Source: Streptomyces alboflavus
GTDB lineage: Bacteria > Actinomycetota > Actinomycetes > Streptomycetales > Streptomycetaceae
Assembly: GCF_000716675.1 (NCBI RefSeq)
Contig: NZ_JNXT01000022.1
Span: 62,001-126,000, forward strand
Length of the DNA: 64,000 nt
Direction: 5' to 3'
Positions 1-9,517 of the stretch are shown piece by piece. Every line of letters starts with the position of its first letter. Positions within the stretch are counted from its first letter, which is position 1. The notes below the pieces were generated by a model. That model did no database searches, had not been told where the DNA came from, and saw only the letters and a program-made list of their open reading frames with translations. Both the position numbers and the translations under genes were made by a program.

Positions 1-1189
1 ACATGCCGTCCTCGCCGCCCCACAGGGCGTCGAAGGCGGGCTGCACGGACGCGGTGAGGCCGAACTCGGCGAACGCGGCGACCGTCTCGGGGGTGAGCAT
101 CTCGACGTGCTCGACGCGGTGCCGCGCGGCCCGCACCCGGGCCAGGCCGACCTTCTCGGCGGCGGCGCGCATCCCGTCCACGACGGCGCCGACGGCGGCG
201 TCCCCGATGGCGTGGAACCCGGCCTGGATCCCCGCCTCCGCGCAGGCCACCACGTGCGCGGCGACGTCGGCCGCGGTCAGGTAGGCGTTGCCGACGGCGG
301 CCTCGTCGGCGTAGGGCTCGCACAGCCACGCCGTGTGCGAGCCGAGCGCGCCGTCCACGAAGTGGTCACCCGCGGCACCGGTCGCGCCCAGCTCGCGCGC
401 GCGGGCGACGCCCTCGGCGCCCTGCTCGGCCCAGTAGCCCACGACCCGGGGCCCGGCCACCTGCTCGGCGAGGCGGAGCAGCGAGGTGAAGTCGTCCTCG
501 CCGGAGATCGCGGGGCCCGCGCACTCGTGTACCGAGCCGATGCCGAGCGAGGCGGCGCGGTGGAGCGCGGCGCGCTGGGCGTCGGCCCGCTGCCGGGGCG
601 TCACGGCAGCGTGGGCGGCGGTGCGCACGGCGTGGTGGGCGTCGGCGGTCAGCGGCGCGTCGGCGTGGAACCCGGCGGCGTCGGCGACCCCGGGGACGAG
701 GTCGAGGAGCGCGGTGCTGGCGACGGCGGAGTGCACGTCGATGCGGGACAGGTAGAGCGGGCGGCCGCCGGTGGCCTCGTCGAGTTCCGCGCGGGTGGGC
801 GGACGGCCGCCGGGCCAGCGTGCGGCGTCCCAGCCGTGGCCGAGCAGCACTCGGTCGTGCGGGTGCGCGGCAGCGTGTTCGCGTACGAGAACGAGCGCGT
901 CGTCGAGGCTCCGGGCGCGGGACAGATCGAGTCCCGTGAGCGTGAGCCCGGTGGACGTCGTGTGCACATGGGCGTCGGTGAACGCCGGGGTGACCAGGTT
1001 GCCTTCGAGGTCGACGATCTCGTCGACACCGTCGGCGAAGCCGTCGGCGGCGCCCTCGGAGCCGACCCAGGCGATATGCCCGCGCTCGACGACCATCGCG
1101 GTCGCGAAGGGGTCGGCGGGGCTGTGGACTTCGCCGCCGCGCAGCAGAACGGTGCGATGCCCGGTTTCGGGGGTGATGGGCTCACTCAT
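1..1189 (-). CDS. Amidohydrolase family protein (YtcJ-like), C-terminus cut by window edge
   Basis: Reading the minus strand from the ATG at 1189 gives an open frame to the window edge, beginning MSEPITPETGHRTVLLRGGE. It shows the amidohydrolase metal-binding motif DAHVHT near residue 73 and continues with the HEC and FHAIGDAAV segments typical of YtcJ-type metal-dependent hydrolases of the urease/dihydroorotase superfamily. These enzymes hydrolyse amide or similar C-N bonds in the cytoplasm; the substrate cannot be read from sequence. About 396 codons are visible, while the family is usually 520-560 residues, so the C-terminal third lies outside the window. A same-strand Lrp/AsnC gene begins its 3' end 123 bp upstream and may be cotranscribed. 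Family call is firm, function is not. Confidence 0.85.
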   Translation of the reverse strand, partial: MSEPITPETGHRTVLLRGGEVHSPADPFATAMVVERGHIAWVGSEGAADGFADGVDEIVDLEGNLVTPAFTDAHVHTTSTGLTLTGLDLSRARSLDDALVLVREHAAAHPHDRVLLGHGWDAARWPGGRPPTRAELDEATGGRPLYLSRIDVHSAVASTALLDLVPGVADAAGFHADAPLTADAHHAVRTAAHAAVTPRQRADAQRAALHRAASLGIGSVHECAGPAISGEDDFTSLLRLAEQVAGPRVVGYWAEQGAEGVARARELGATGAAGDHFVDGALGSHTAWLCEPYADEAAVGNAYLTAADVAAHVVACAEAGIQAGFHAIGDAAVGAVVDGMRAAAEKVGLARVRAARHRVEHVEMLTPETVAAFAEFGLTASVQPAFDALWGGEDGM

Positions 1190-1312
1190 GCGGAACAGTC
1201 TCGCGCCTGCGCGCGGGGCTCCGGTTCGCGGGGTCGCCCCGGCGCCCCGGGCACGACCGGGGCCGGACCGCACAGGGGCGCGGCGGGCCGCGGGCCTGGC
1301 CCCGGGCGGGGG

Positions 1313-1753
1313 TCAGACCTGCGGCGGCCGCGACTCGTACGGCGTCGAGAGGACCACCGTCGTATGCGTGGAGACCCCGGCGAGCGTGCGCAGCCTCGCC
1401 AGCAGGTTCTCCAGTTCGTGCGGGGTCGCCACGCGCACCTTGAGCAGGTAGTTCTCGGCGCCCGCGACGCTGTGGCAGGCCTCGATCTCGGGTACCCCGG
1501 CGAGCCGCTCGGCGATGTCGTCGGGGGCGCTGGGGTCGAACGGCTTCACCGCGATGAAGGCCGTGAGCGGCAGGCCGACCGCTTCGGGGTCCACTACGGC
1601 GGCGTACCCGCGGATCACTCCTCGCTGCTCCAGCCTGCGCACCCGCTGGTGCACCGCTGACGTGGACAGACCCGTGGCCTTGCCCAGGTCGGTGTAGCTC
1701 ATCCGCCCGTCCTTGACGAGCAGCTGCACGATCTGTCGGTCCAGCTCCTCCAT
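1313..1753 (-). CDS. Lrp/AsnC family transcriptional regulator
   Basis: A 146-residue protein of normal Lrp/AsnC length. The N-terminal winged helix (about residues 3-50, LDRQIVQLLVKDGRMSYTDLG...STSAVHQRVRRLEQRGVI) is followed by a RAM/AsnC ligand-binding domain (about 60-140). Such proteins form octamers that bind amino acids and wrap DNA, usually acting next to an amino-acid uptake or catabolism gene and on their own promoter. Here it sits 123 bp upstream of an amidohydrolase on the same strand, so control of that hydrolase is a reasonable inference. The ATG at 1753 is the only sensible start because upstream sequence lacks homology. Confidence 0.9.
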   Translation of the reverse strand: MEELDRQIVQLLVKDGRMSYTDLGKATGLSTSAVHQRVRRLEQRGVIRGYAAVVDPEAVGLPLTAFIAVKPFDPSAPDDIAERLAGVPEIEACHSVAGAENYLLKVRVATPHELENLLARLRTLAGVSTHTTVVLSTPYESRPPQV

Positions 1754-2075
1754 GCGCCGAACCTACAGGCCTCTTGATCCTCACCGATACCTGAGGGACC
1801 GCAAGGGATGAGGCAGAACGCGCGCCCCTGCCCCGGCAGGCCCACGCCGTCCGGCGCGCAGGCACCCCTCCCCGCCCCCGGAGGGCACACACCCCGCGCC
1901 GACGCCCCGGCGGCCACCCCGCGCGCAACGGCATCTCCATCTGGCATGTGACGAACACCACAGACATATGGCCGTGTCCGTCGGGCAGGAGCGATTACCT
2001 CCGGGACCGGACGGGAAGTGCTTGCTGTGGTCGAGGCCGCAGCGCCTTGTCGGCCCACCCGAGGGGGAGATTCCC
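1754..2075. other. Intergenic region between divergent genes (322 bp)
   Basis: This gap separates the minus-strand Lrp gene from the plus-strand small protein at 2076 and must carry both promoters. I see no RNA gene, terminator or convincing -35/-10 pair. A ribosome-binding purine run (gaggggga) at 2061-2068 belongs to the downstream gene. Confidence 0.5.
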
Positions 2076-2531
2076 ATGCAGAACCTGAAGCGCCCCGGTC
2101 GTTCCACGCGCCGCAAGCAGCAGCCCGTCGAGCTCGAGCCCGCCCCGGAGGGCGTCGAACAGACCGTCACCGACGACGGCACGGCGGACGAGCCGGACGC
2201 GTACGACACCTTCGAGATGTACCGGGTCATCTGCCCGGACTGCCGACAGCCCATCGCGCTCCTCGCGGACGAGGACGCCCTGCCCGAGCACGCGCTGTGC
2301 GCCACTCCGTGGAACCCGTTCGGGCTCACGGTCTGCGCGGGCACGGGCCGCGCCGCATCCGAGGCCAGTGCCGCCGACGAATCCCTCGAGGCCCAGGAGC
2401 AGGACACCGCCCTGCTCCTGACGCTGCCTCAGGGCCTGGACTGGCGCACCCAGCCGTTCTCGCACGTGGGCGGCCCCGGCTCGCGCCCGATCCGGGTGCC
2501 CCGCCAGGCCACCCGCCGCGCGGCCGCCTGA
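2076..2531 (+). CDS. Hypothetical acidic protein with a Cys-x2-Cys motif
   Basis: A 151-residue protein starting MQNLKRPGRS. The frame is open upstream to 1968, but the ATG at 2076 has a strong Shine-Dalgarno (gaggggga, 2061-2068), so that start was chosen. Residues about 1-17 are basic and 18-45 acidic. A segment near 47-56 reads YRVICPDCRQPIAL, resembling half of a zinc ribbon, with two more cysteines (HALCATPWN, LTVCAGTG) about 20 and 30 residues later. Four spaced cysteines suggest metal binding, which is inference. No signal peptide or membrane segment is seen. I do not recognise the family; it reads as an actinobacterial hypothetical protein. It stands alone between a divergent regulator and a convergent phosphotransferase. 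Confidence 0.7.
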   Translation: MQNLKRPGRSTRRKQQPVELEPAPEGVEQTVTDDGTADEPDAYDTFEMYRVICPDCRQPIALLADEDALPEHALCATPWNPFGLTVCAGTGRAASEASAADESLEAQEQDTALLLTLPQGLDWRTQPFSHVGGPGSRPIRVPRQATRRAAA

Positions 2532-2598
2532 GCCCCCGGCCCGCGACGACCCCGTGCCGCCGGGCCGAGCCCCGGCGCACCGTCACGCACGGCCGCCG

Positions 2599-3699
2599 TC
2601 ACCAGTAGCTGCCCTGCACCATCGCCGCGAGGCTGGCGTGGTGCAGGATCAGCGTGTCCGGGTCGGCCGGCACCGTCGCCTCCCCGAAGTGCACCTGCCG
2701 GTAGGCGACCCGCAGCATGACGACGGCGTGCCGCAGCGCCGCGTACAGCGTGTAGAAGTCCATGTCGCGGGGCCGGTGCCCGGTGAGTCCGGCGTACCGC
2801 TCCTCGATCCGTTCGCGGCGCAGGAAGTCGGGCAGTCCGTGCTGCCCGAAGCTCACCGTGAGGTCCTGGAAGAACCGGTGCAGATAGACCGTCCAGCCGA
2901 GGTCGACCTCGCGGGGGGCCAGGCACGCCATCTCCCAGTCGAGCACGGCGGCGGGTTCGAAGCCGTCGTAGATGATGTTGCCGATGCGTGCGTCGCCCCA
3001 GTTGAGGACCGGCGTGCCCTCCTCGGCCGGCCAGAGTTCCGCCAGTTTCGCGAAAGCGCTTTCAATGAGTGCGGAACGCGGGAGTCCGGTCACCACCCAG
3101 TCGTAGTAGGCGCGTTGTGAGGCGACATGGCGGCGCAGTGCGCTGCCCTCGCCCGGGAGCGCGAGGAACGCGGCGTCGGCGGCCGGGACCTGGTCGTGCA
3201 GCCGCGCGACGACGGAGACCGTGGCCTCCTCGAGCCGCGCGCGCTCCGCGTCGCTCGCCTCGTACAGCCAGTTCCCCTCGTACGTATAGGGCATGACGTC
3301 GGGCGGCACCCGCCCCGCGACCCGCTCCATGACGAAGAACGGGGCGCCGAGCGGCCCGGAGTCCTGCTCCAGCCACAGCACGCGCGGCACGGGCACGTCG
3401 GTGCGGTCGGCGACCAGGCGCATGGTGCGGTGCTGGCGCTCCATGTCGTACACGGGAAAGATCGTGTACGCGGCCGGGTCCGCCGCGAGGCGCAACGCGC
3501 ACCGGGCGAGCGGCGGTCGGGGGTGCTCGATGTCGAAGAGGAGCGTCTCGCTGGACATGCCGTTCGACTCGGGCACCGACACGTTGACGACTTTCGCGCC
3601 CGGCAGATGGCCGCCGAGCCAGGTCGTGAGGCGCCGGGCCAGGTCGTCCGGGTCCCGGGTCGTGGTGCGAAGTCGGGGCCGGTCGGGTTCCGTTGCCAT
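2599..3699 (-). CDS. Phosphotransferase family protein (APH/ACAD10-like kinase fold)
   Basis: The 366-residue product from the ATG at 3699 has the aminoglycoside/choline-kinase fold. The catalytic-loop equivalent is NWGDARIGN near residue 233 and the metal-binding DWEMA follows near 254. The full open frame continues upstream to 4053, but that extension overlaps the neighbouring gene and is low-complexity shadow. This subgroup (ACAD10/11-type) is often found near acyl-CoA dehydrogenases and is thought to phosphorylate hydroxy-acyl substrates, which fits the acyl-CoA dehydrogenase 2 kb away on the same strand. A drug-resistance role is possible but less likely. Its start lies 25 bp after the stop of the upstream gene at 3725-4852, so the two probably form an operon. 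Confidence 0.85.
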   Translation of the reverse strand: MATEPDRPRLRTTTRDPDDLARRLTTWLGGHLPGAKVVNVSVPESNGMSSETLLFDIEHPRPPLARCALRLAADPAAYTIFPVYDMERQHRTMRLVADRTDVPVPRVLWLEQDSGPLGAPFFVMERVAGRVPPDVMPYTYEGNWLYEASDAERARLEEATVSVVARLHDQVPAADAAFLALPGEGSALRRHVASQRAYYDWVVTGLPRSALIESAFAKLAELWPAEEGTPVLNWGDARIGNIIYDGFEPAAVLDWEMACLAPREVDLGWTVYLHRFFQDLTVSFGQHGLPDFLRRERIEERYAGLTGHRPRDMDFYTLYAALRHAVVMLRVAYRQVHFGEATVPADPDTLILHHASLAAMVQGSYW

Positions 3700-3724
3700 G
3701 TCCGTACTCCTCCCTCGGTGACGC

Positions 3725-4852
3725 TCAGGGCGCCATGGAGCCGAAGTCCGCGAAGCCGCTCGGGTCGTGGCGGCCGAACGTGCCGTGCTCGAAGATGCCG
3801 TGGCCGACGCGGCCGTCCAGGGTGAAGCGGGCCGCGTGGTCGATGACGCCGTACGCGGCCAGCGGGTGCGCGGCCGGGTCGGCGAGGTCGTAGGTGCGCC
3901 GGTCGACCCAGTCGCGGCCGCGCCAGGTGCCGTGCTGCCAGTCGTCGGCGGGCGGGTATCCGGCGCCGACGGCGAGCGGCAGCGACGTGAGCGTCTCGAC
4001 GCCCAGCTCCAGGGGCTTACGGGTCTCGGGGTCCATGAGGTGGACGACGGCACGCTCGGGGTGGCGGGTGCCGGAGCGGTAGGTGATGTCGGCCTGGGGC
4101 CAGCCGAGTTGGCGGTCGGGGTGGCCGGGGCGGACGAGGGTGGCGTCGTTGAGGGTGCGGTAACCGTCCGCGTCCTCCTGGGTGATGACCATCAGGAAGC
4201 GGTCGTCGAAGCGCACCGGGCACCAGATCCAGTGGAAGCCCTCGGTCGGGAAGTCCTCGTCGAGACGGCCCGCCGCCTCACCCGGGATGGGCCGCACCCC
4301 CCAGCTCCGGTCCCGGGTCGCCGTCCACTCCCCCGCCGTCACCGCGATCTCGTCGCCGCCCGCGCGGATCACCCCGGCAGCCCCGCCCGCCTGCACGAAC
4401 CGGCGGCCTTCGAGGGTGAGCCTGCCGCCCCGGCGCTGGATGTGGTGCGGCTCCCACAGCGCCGGGAAGTCGGCGCTCCACTCGATGTCGTACGCGAGCG
4501 AGTCCGCGTCGTCCGGGTCCGCCGCGCAGGTCAGGCGCAGCCTGCGCAGGGGCTCCTCGACGGTGATGCGCAGCGGCCCCACGGACAGGTTCGACCGGTC
4601 GTCGCCGAGCGCGTCGGAGGCGCGGACGGCGTGCAGGGTGTCGCCGGTGCGCAGGGTCGCGTAGGCGTCGATGACACCCGTGTTCGGGTAGACACCGAGG
4701 CCGAGGATGAGCAGGGCGCGGCCGCTGTGGTCGAAGAGGTGGAAAATACAGCGGTCGTAGGCGTTCCGGTCACCGGTCGCCACGTGTTTCATCGACAGCG
4801 GCACCTGGTGGACGGGGTACTCGTCGAGCGGTACGGGGCGGTCGTCCGGCAC
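3725..4852 (-). CDS. Hypothetical beta-rich protein (possible hydroxyneurosporene-synthase/AttH-like fold)
   Basis: The product is 375 residues and starts MPDDRPVPLDEYPVHQVPLS. It is rich in aromatic and beta-forming stretches, for example CIFHLFDHSGRALLILGLG, FHWIWCPVRFDDRFLMVI and GVIDHAARFTLDGRVGHGIFEHG. No signal peptide or membrane helix is seen. The repeated sheet-like segments and W/H/D-rich turns recall the double-lipocalin fold of AttH/CrtC-like proteins found in mycobacterial and streptomycete lipid or steroid loci. That is a by-eye resemblance, and no catalytic motif can be assigned. The phosphotransferase gene follows 25 bp downstream on the same strand, suggesting the two act together, perhaps in lipid degradation. 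Confidence 0.75.
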   Translation of the reverse strand: MPDDRPVPLDEYPVHQVPLSMKHVATGDRNAYDRCIFHLFDHSGRALLILGLGVYPNTGVIDAYATLRTGDTLHAVRASDALGDDRSNLSVGPLRITVEEPLRRLRLTCAADPDDADSLAYDIEWSADFPALWEPHHIQRRGGRLTLEGRRFVQAGGAAGVIRAGGDEIAVTAGEWTATRDRSWGVRPIPGEAAGRLDEDFPTEGFHWIWCPVRFDDRFLMVITQEDADGYRTLNDATLVRPGHPDRQLGWPQADITYRSGTRHPERAVVHLMDPETRKPLELGVETLTSLPLAVGAGYPPADDWQHGTWRGRDWVDRRTYDLADPAAHPLAAYGVIDHAARFTLDGRVGHGIFEHGTFGRHDPSGFADFGSMAP

Positions 4853-5113
4853 GGTACATCTCCCTGGACGCCGGGGAGTTGACGTCGCCCGGTGTGCGGT
4901 GGACCCCGGCGTGGAGGTGACGGTACGTCAGTTGCCGTGCCGGGACCAGACGCGTGCGGGGTCGGACGGATTCGGGGCCGGGCGCGTGTCGGACCGCGTT
5001 CAACCGGAGGCGCGGGCGCCGAGCGCCGTGCGCGCCGCGGCCGGACGGGGCATGAACGCACGCACGATTCGACCCGACGGTGACCTGCCCTCCGCGCCGA
5101 CCGTTGGCCCGGC

Positions 5114-5794
5114 ATGACCACCCCCACCCACGCTCCGGCCGGCCACCGCAGGCGCCCGCTCGCGACCGCGCCCGCCGCCACCGCAGAATCGGTTCCTCAC
5201 AGGCCTCAGTACACCCACTACCCCCAGCCGAACCCGTACGCACAGCCGTCCCAGTACCCCCAGCAGCAGCCGTACCCGCAGCAGCCCCACCACCCGCAGC
5301 AGACCCCGACCGTCCCGCCCCCGCCGCAGCCCGTCCCGGTGCAGGACCCGCCGATCTACCGCGCCCTGATGCGCCTGTGGACCGAGCGCGGCCGGACGCT
5401 GCCGGGGCGCCACGACCCGGAGTGGGTGCGGCTCGCGGCGCCGACCGTGCGCAGCGGGCAGTTCGGCGGGCAGTACGGGGCGGAGGGGCCGTTCGGGACG
5501 GACCGGGGGTTCGGCTCGGAGGGGGCGTTCGACTCGGGCCGGGACACGCGGTTCGGCACCGGCGGCGACGCGCGGTTCGGCACCGGCACGGACACACGCT
5601 TCGGCGCGGGCACGAACACAGGATTCGGCACCGGCACGGACCACCGCTTCGGCGCGGACCGGGACGCCCGTTTCGGGGCCGACCGGGACGGGCGCTTCGG
5701 GACGGACCGGAACAATCAGTTCGGTCCGGTCCCCGGCGCTCCCCCCGACCCGCGGCTCAGCGCGAGTCGGGACCCGCGAGATGGCGGGCGATGA
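5114..5794 (+). CDS. Hypothetical low-complexity protein with PQ-rich and RFGxxxDx repeats
   Basis: A 226-residue product in two parts. Residues about 28-78 are rich in Pro, Gln and Tyr (YPQPNPYAQPSQYPQQQPY). After a short ordered segment (IYRALMRLWTERGRTLPGRHDPEWVRLA) the rest is a run of octapeptides of the form RFG-x3-D-x, such as RFGTGTDT and RFGADRDA, repeated about eight times to residue 213. No signal peptide or membrane helix is seen. The reading frame has strong third-position GC, which argues that it is translated. The last 38 bp overlap the 3' end of the convergent acyl-CoA dehydrogenase. I do not recognise the family. The repeats suggest a disordered or self-associating protein, which is inference. 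Confidence 0.6.
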   Translation: MTTPTHAPAGHRRRPLATAPAATAESVPHRPQYTHYPQPNPYAQPSQYPQQQPYPQQPHHPQQTPTVPPPPQPVPVQDPPIYRALMRLWTERGRTLPGRHDPEWVRLAAPTVRSGQFGGQYGAEGPFGTDRGFGSEGAFDSGRDTRFGTGGDARFGTGTDTRFGAGTNTGFGTGTDHRFGADRDARFGADRDGRFGTDRNNQFGPVPGAPPDPRLSASRDPRDGGR

Positions 5795-6938
5795 CCATGC
5801 GCTGGATCTGATTCGTGCCCTCGACGATCTGGAGCACCTTGGCCTCGCGCATGAAGCGCTCGACCGGGAAGTCGAGGGTGTAGCCGTAGCCGCCGAGCAC
5901 CTGGACGGCGTCCGTCGTGACCTTCATCGCGGTGTCCGTGCACAGCAGCTTGGCCATCGCCGCCTGCTTGGAGAACGGGCGGCCCGCGTCCCGCAGCCGG
6001 GCCGCCGCCAGGTACAGCGCCCGGCCCGCCTCGATCTGCGTCGCCATGTCCGCGAGCATGAAGCGCAGGCCCTGGAAGTCGGCGATCGGGCGGCCGAACT
6101 GCTTGCGCTCGGTCGCGTACGCCACCGCCTCGTCGAGCGCCGCCTGGGCCACGCCGATCGCGCACGCCGCGATGCCGAGCCGCCCCGAGTCGAGCGCCGA
6201 GAGCGCGATCGCGAAGCCCTGCCCCACCTCCCCGATGCGCCGGGCGTCGGACACCCGGACGCCGTCGAAGTGGAGCTGCGCCGTCGGTGAGCCCTTCATG
6301 CCCATCTTCTTCTCCGGCGCCGCGGCCTGAAGGCCCTCGGCGTCGCCGGGCACCAGGAAGGCAGTGACGCCGCGCGCGCCCTCGCCGCCCGTGCGGGCCA
6401 GGACGGTGTAGAAGTCGGCGATGCCGCCGTGCGTGATCCACGCCTTCGTGCCCGTGATGACCCAGTCCCCGCCCTCGCTACCTTCGCGCACAGCCTTGGT
6501 GCGCAGGGAGGCGGCGTCGGAACCCGAGGACGGCTCGGACAGGCAGTAGGCGCCGAGCAGGCCGCCGCCGAGCATGTCGGGCAGGTGCTCGGCCTGCTGT
6601 TCCTTGGTGCCGTACCCGGCGAGCCCGTGGCAGGCGAGGGAGTGGACGCTGACGCCGAGGCCGACGGTCAGGCGCGCGGCGGCGAGCTCTTCGAGGACCT
6701 GGAGATAGACCTCGTACGGCTGGTCGCCGCCGCCGAACTCGGAGTCGTAGGCGAGGCCGAGCAGGCCCGATTCGGAGAGCAGGGTGAAGAGTTCGCGCGG
6801 GAAGTGTCCCGCCTCCTCCTCGGCGGCCGCGTGCGGCGCGATCTCGCCCTTGATCAGTTCACGCACGAGCGCGAACAGATCCCGGGCCTCTTCGGTGGGC
6901 AGCTGACGCTCGACCGACTGTGCGGCTCCTTCGGGCAT
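5757..6938 (-). CDS. Acyl-CoA dehydrogenase family protein
   Basis: From the ATG at 6938 (preceded on the minus strand by a gggagaggagag purine tract) the product is 393 residues, the usual length for the family. It carries the signature AYCLSEPSSGSDAASL (about residues 126-141), the TGTKAWITHG segment, and the C-terminal QVLGGYGY and EGTNQIQRMVIAR motifs that close the FAD and acyl site. It catalyses alpha,beta-dehydrogenation of an acyl-CoA thioester and passes electrons to ETF. Chain-length specificity cannot be read. The open frame extends upstream to 7256 but that part has no homology. The 3' end overlaps the convergent repeat-rich gene by 38 bp. Confidence 0.92.
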   Translation of the reverse strand: MPEGAAQSVERQLPTEEARDLFALVRELIKGEIAPHAAAEEEAGHFPRELFTLLSESGLLGLAYDSEFGGGDQPYEVYLQVLEELAAARLTVGLGVSVHSLACHGLAGYGTKEQQAEHLPDMLGGGLLGAYCLSEPSSGSDAASLRTKAVREGSEGGDWVITGTKAWITHGGIADFYTVLARTGGEGARGVTAFLVPGDAEGLQAAAPEKKMGMKGSPTAQLHFDGVRVSDARRIGEVGQGFAIALSALDSGRLGIAACAIGVAQAALDEAVAYATERKQFGRPIADFQGLRFMLADMATQIEAGRALYLAAARLRDAGRPFSKQAAMAKLLCTDTAMKVTTDAVQVLGGYGYTLDFPVERFMREAKVLQIVEGTNQIQRMVIARHLAGPDSR

Positions 6939-7175
6939 GGCGCTCTCCTCTCCCTGTCGGGCGCTGCGACGGGCTCGCGCACGGGGTGTGGCGCCGCCGT
7001 CGGGGACACTGCCAAGCCGATGCTGCCCTTCCGGGTCTCGGAAGCGGCTGACCAGCGACTGTGGCGGGTTGAGTATGCCCGATCGGCGGCATGGCGTCAC
7101 GGGTTCACGGGCCGTCCGGCCGATCTTCGTCGGCCTGTGTCCGACATGGCCGTGCCGGGTGCCGCGGAGCGGGAA

Positions 7176-7217
7176 TTGGTCCGAACCATTGACGCAATGG
7201 TCTAGTCCTCCTAGAGT
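7176..7217 (+). promoter_or_regulatory. Chitinase-type promoter with paired TGGTC operators (DasR-like)
   Basis: Inside the 456-bp gap between the acyl-CoA dehydrogenase and chitinase 1 lies TTGACG (7189-7194), a 17-nt spacer, and TAGAGT (7212-7217). The spacer contains tggtctagtcct (from 7198), close to the DasR consensus. A second copy, tggtccgaacca, starts at 7177, 21 bp or two helical turns upstream. Paired direct repeats of this kind are known from Streptomyces chitinase promoters and mediate N-acetylglucosamine-linked induction and glucose repression. The rest of the gap (6939-7175, 7218-7394) shows only a leader and the start-site purine tract gaggagac at 7383-7390. Confidence 0.8.
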
Positions 7218-7394
7218 CCAGCGGCACAAGACGTCTTCGCGTTCATGCCAATTCAACGCGCGACTACGGAGGGGGCGTTGCCGCGTCCCGTACCCGGTCG
7301 CGCGCCTCCTGTCCGCAGGGGCGCGAAGGGTCCGCAGGTCAGTAGGTCAGCACCACCCCCACATGCTCCCCTCTCCCCCCACGAGGAGACAGCG

Positions 7395-8645
<1,251 letters not shown>

Positions 8646-8668
8646 CGGTCACCGCACGACAGGTGTGA

Positions 8669-8696
8669 GGGTCGGGAGCCGGCGGGCTCCCGACCC
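8669..8696. terminator. Hairpin terminator between chitinase 1 and convergent tetR
   Basis: The arms gggtcgggagcc (8669-8680) and ggctcccgaccc (8685-8696) pair perfectly over 12 bp with a four-base loop. It lies between two convergent genes and can serve both. Confidence 0.85.
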
Positions 8697-8700
8697 TTCG

Positions 8701-9369
8701 TCATGCCGCGGGCGGGGCGGGGAACGCGGGCTCGAACTCCTCGATGACGCCGAGCGTCTCGCGCAGCATGCGGACCAGGTAGTCGCGCACGGTGTCGCGC
8801 TCCAGTGCCTCCGGTGCCCCGATCCAGTCGAGCGTGACGCCCTCCACGCTGCACAGCCAGCCGAGCAGCGCCGTGCGCACCAGGGCCGGGATGTCGCGCC
8901 GTCCGTACGCCCCGTCGGCGATGGTGCCGATCATGGCCTCGCGCACGCCGTCGCGTATGGCGTGCACCTCGGCGTCGAAGCCGACGCCGCCGCTGACGAT
9001 CGTGCGGTAGGCCTCCTGGTGGTGCTCGGCGTAGCGCAGATAGCCGTCGATCGTGCGGTGCACCCGCTCCGTGGGCGGCAGTTCGGTGCCGCTGGCCGCG
9101 CGTTCGACCAGGTCCGCGACCGAGTCCTCGATGATCGCGAGGTAGTAGCCGCGCTTGGACTTGAAGTAGTAGTAGATCAGCCCCTTGGCGACGCCTGCCT
9201 GTCTCGCGATGTCGTCCATCGACAGCGCGTCGTAGGACGTGTCGGCGAACAACTTGCGGCCGATGACGATGAGTTCGGCGCGGCGCGCCACGGATCGGTC
9301 GGTGCCGCGCGCCTGCGGGCGGTCGGCGCCACGGGAACGATCGGTACCGCGCTGTTGACTATTATTCAA
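8701..9369 (-). CDS. TetR family transcriptional regulator
   Basis: A 222-residue TetR protein. After a charged tail (residues 1-28, containing repeats of RGTDRS / RGADR type) comes the helix-turn-helix domain, about 30-78, reading ELIVIGRKLFADTSYDALSMDDIARQAGVAKGLIYYYFKSK. The remainder is a helical ligand-binding and dimerisation domain. It is divergent from the DUF6230/DUF6114 pair, with a 148-bp gap, so it probably controls that pair and itself. Its 5' end overlaps a plausible promoter for the divergent operon (9355-9384). The ligand is unknown. The tail repeats are unusual, and the true start could be internal because the residues before the HTH are dispensable in the family. Confidence 0.88.
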   Translation of the reverse strand: MNNSQQRGTDRSRGADRPQARGTDRSVARRAELIVIGRKLFADTSYDALSMDDIARQAGVAKGLIYYYFKSKRGYYLAIIEDSVADLVERAASGTELPPTERVHRTIDGYLRYAEHHQEAYRTIVSGGVGFDAEVHAIRDGVREAMIGTIADGAYGRRDIPALVRTALLGWLCSVEGVTLDWIGAPEALERDTVRDYLVRMLRETLGVIEEFEPAFPAPPAA

Positions 9370-9384
9370 TTTCGGCCCTAGTCT
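9355..9384 (+). promoter_or_regulatory. Candidate promoter for the DUF6230/DUF6114 operon
   Basis: TTGACT (9355-9360) and TAGTCT (9379-9384) are separated by 18 nt of AT-rich sequence that includes the start codon of the divergent tetR gene. The location suits repression by that TetR protein. This is read by eye and not proven. Confidence 0.45.
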
Positions 9385-9517
9385 CCAACTGCCTCGGGAT
9401 CAGCCGCAGTATGGCAGACCCACGTCGCCTGCCCGGACGGGCACAGACCGGCCCGGGCCCCGACGGCGCTCTGCCACGCACTCCCCTTACGCACCGGACG
9501 ACGTACGGGAGGAACCA

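Noticed and set aside
107..1660. Plus-strand 517-codon frame at the left edge
   Set aside because: It is antisense to the amidohydrolase and Lrp genes, which both show conserved motifs on the minus strand.
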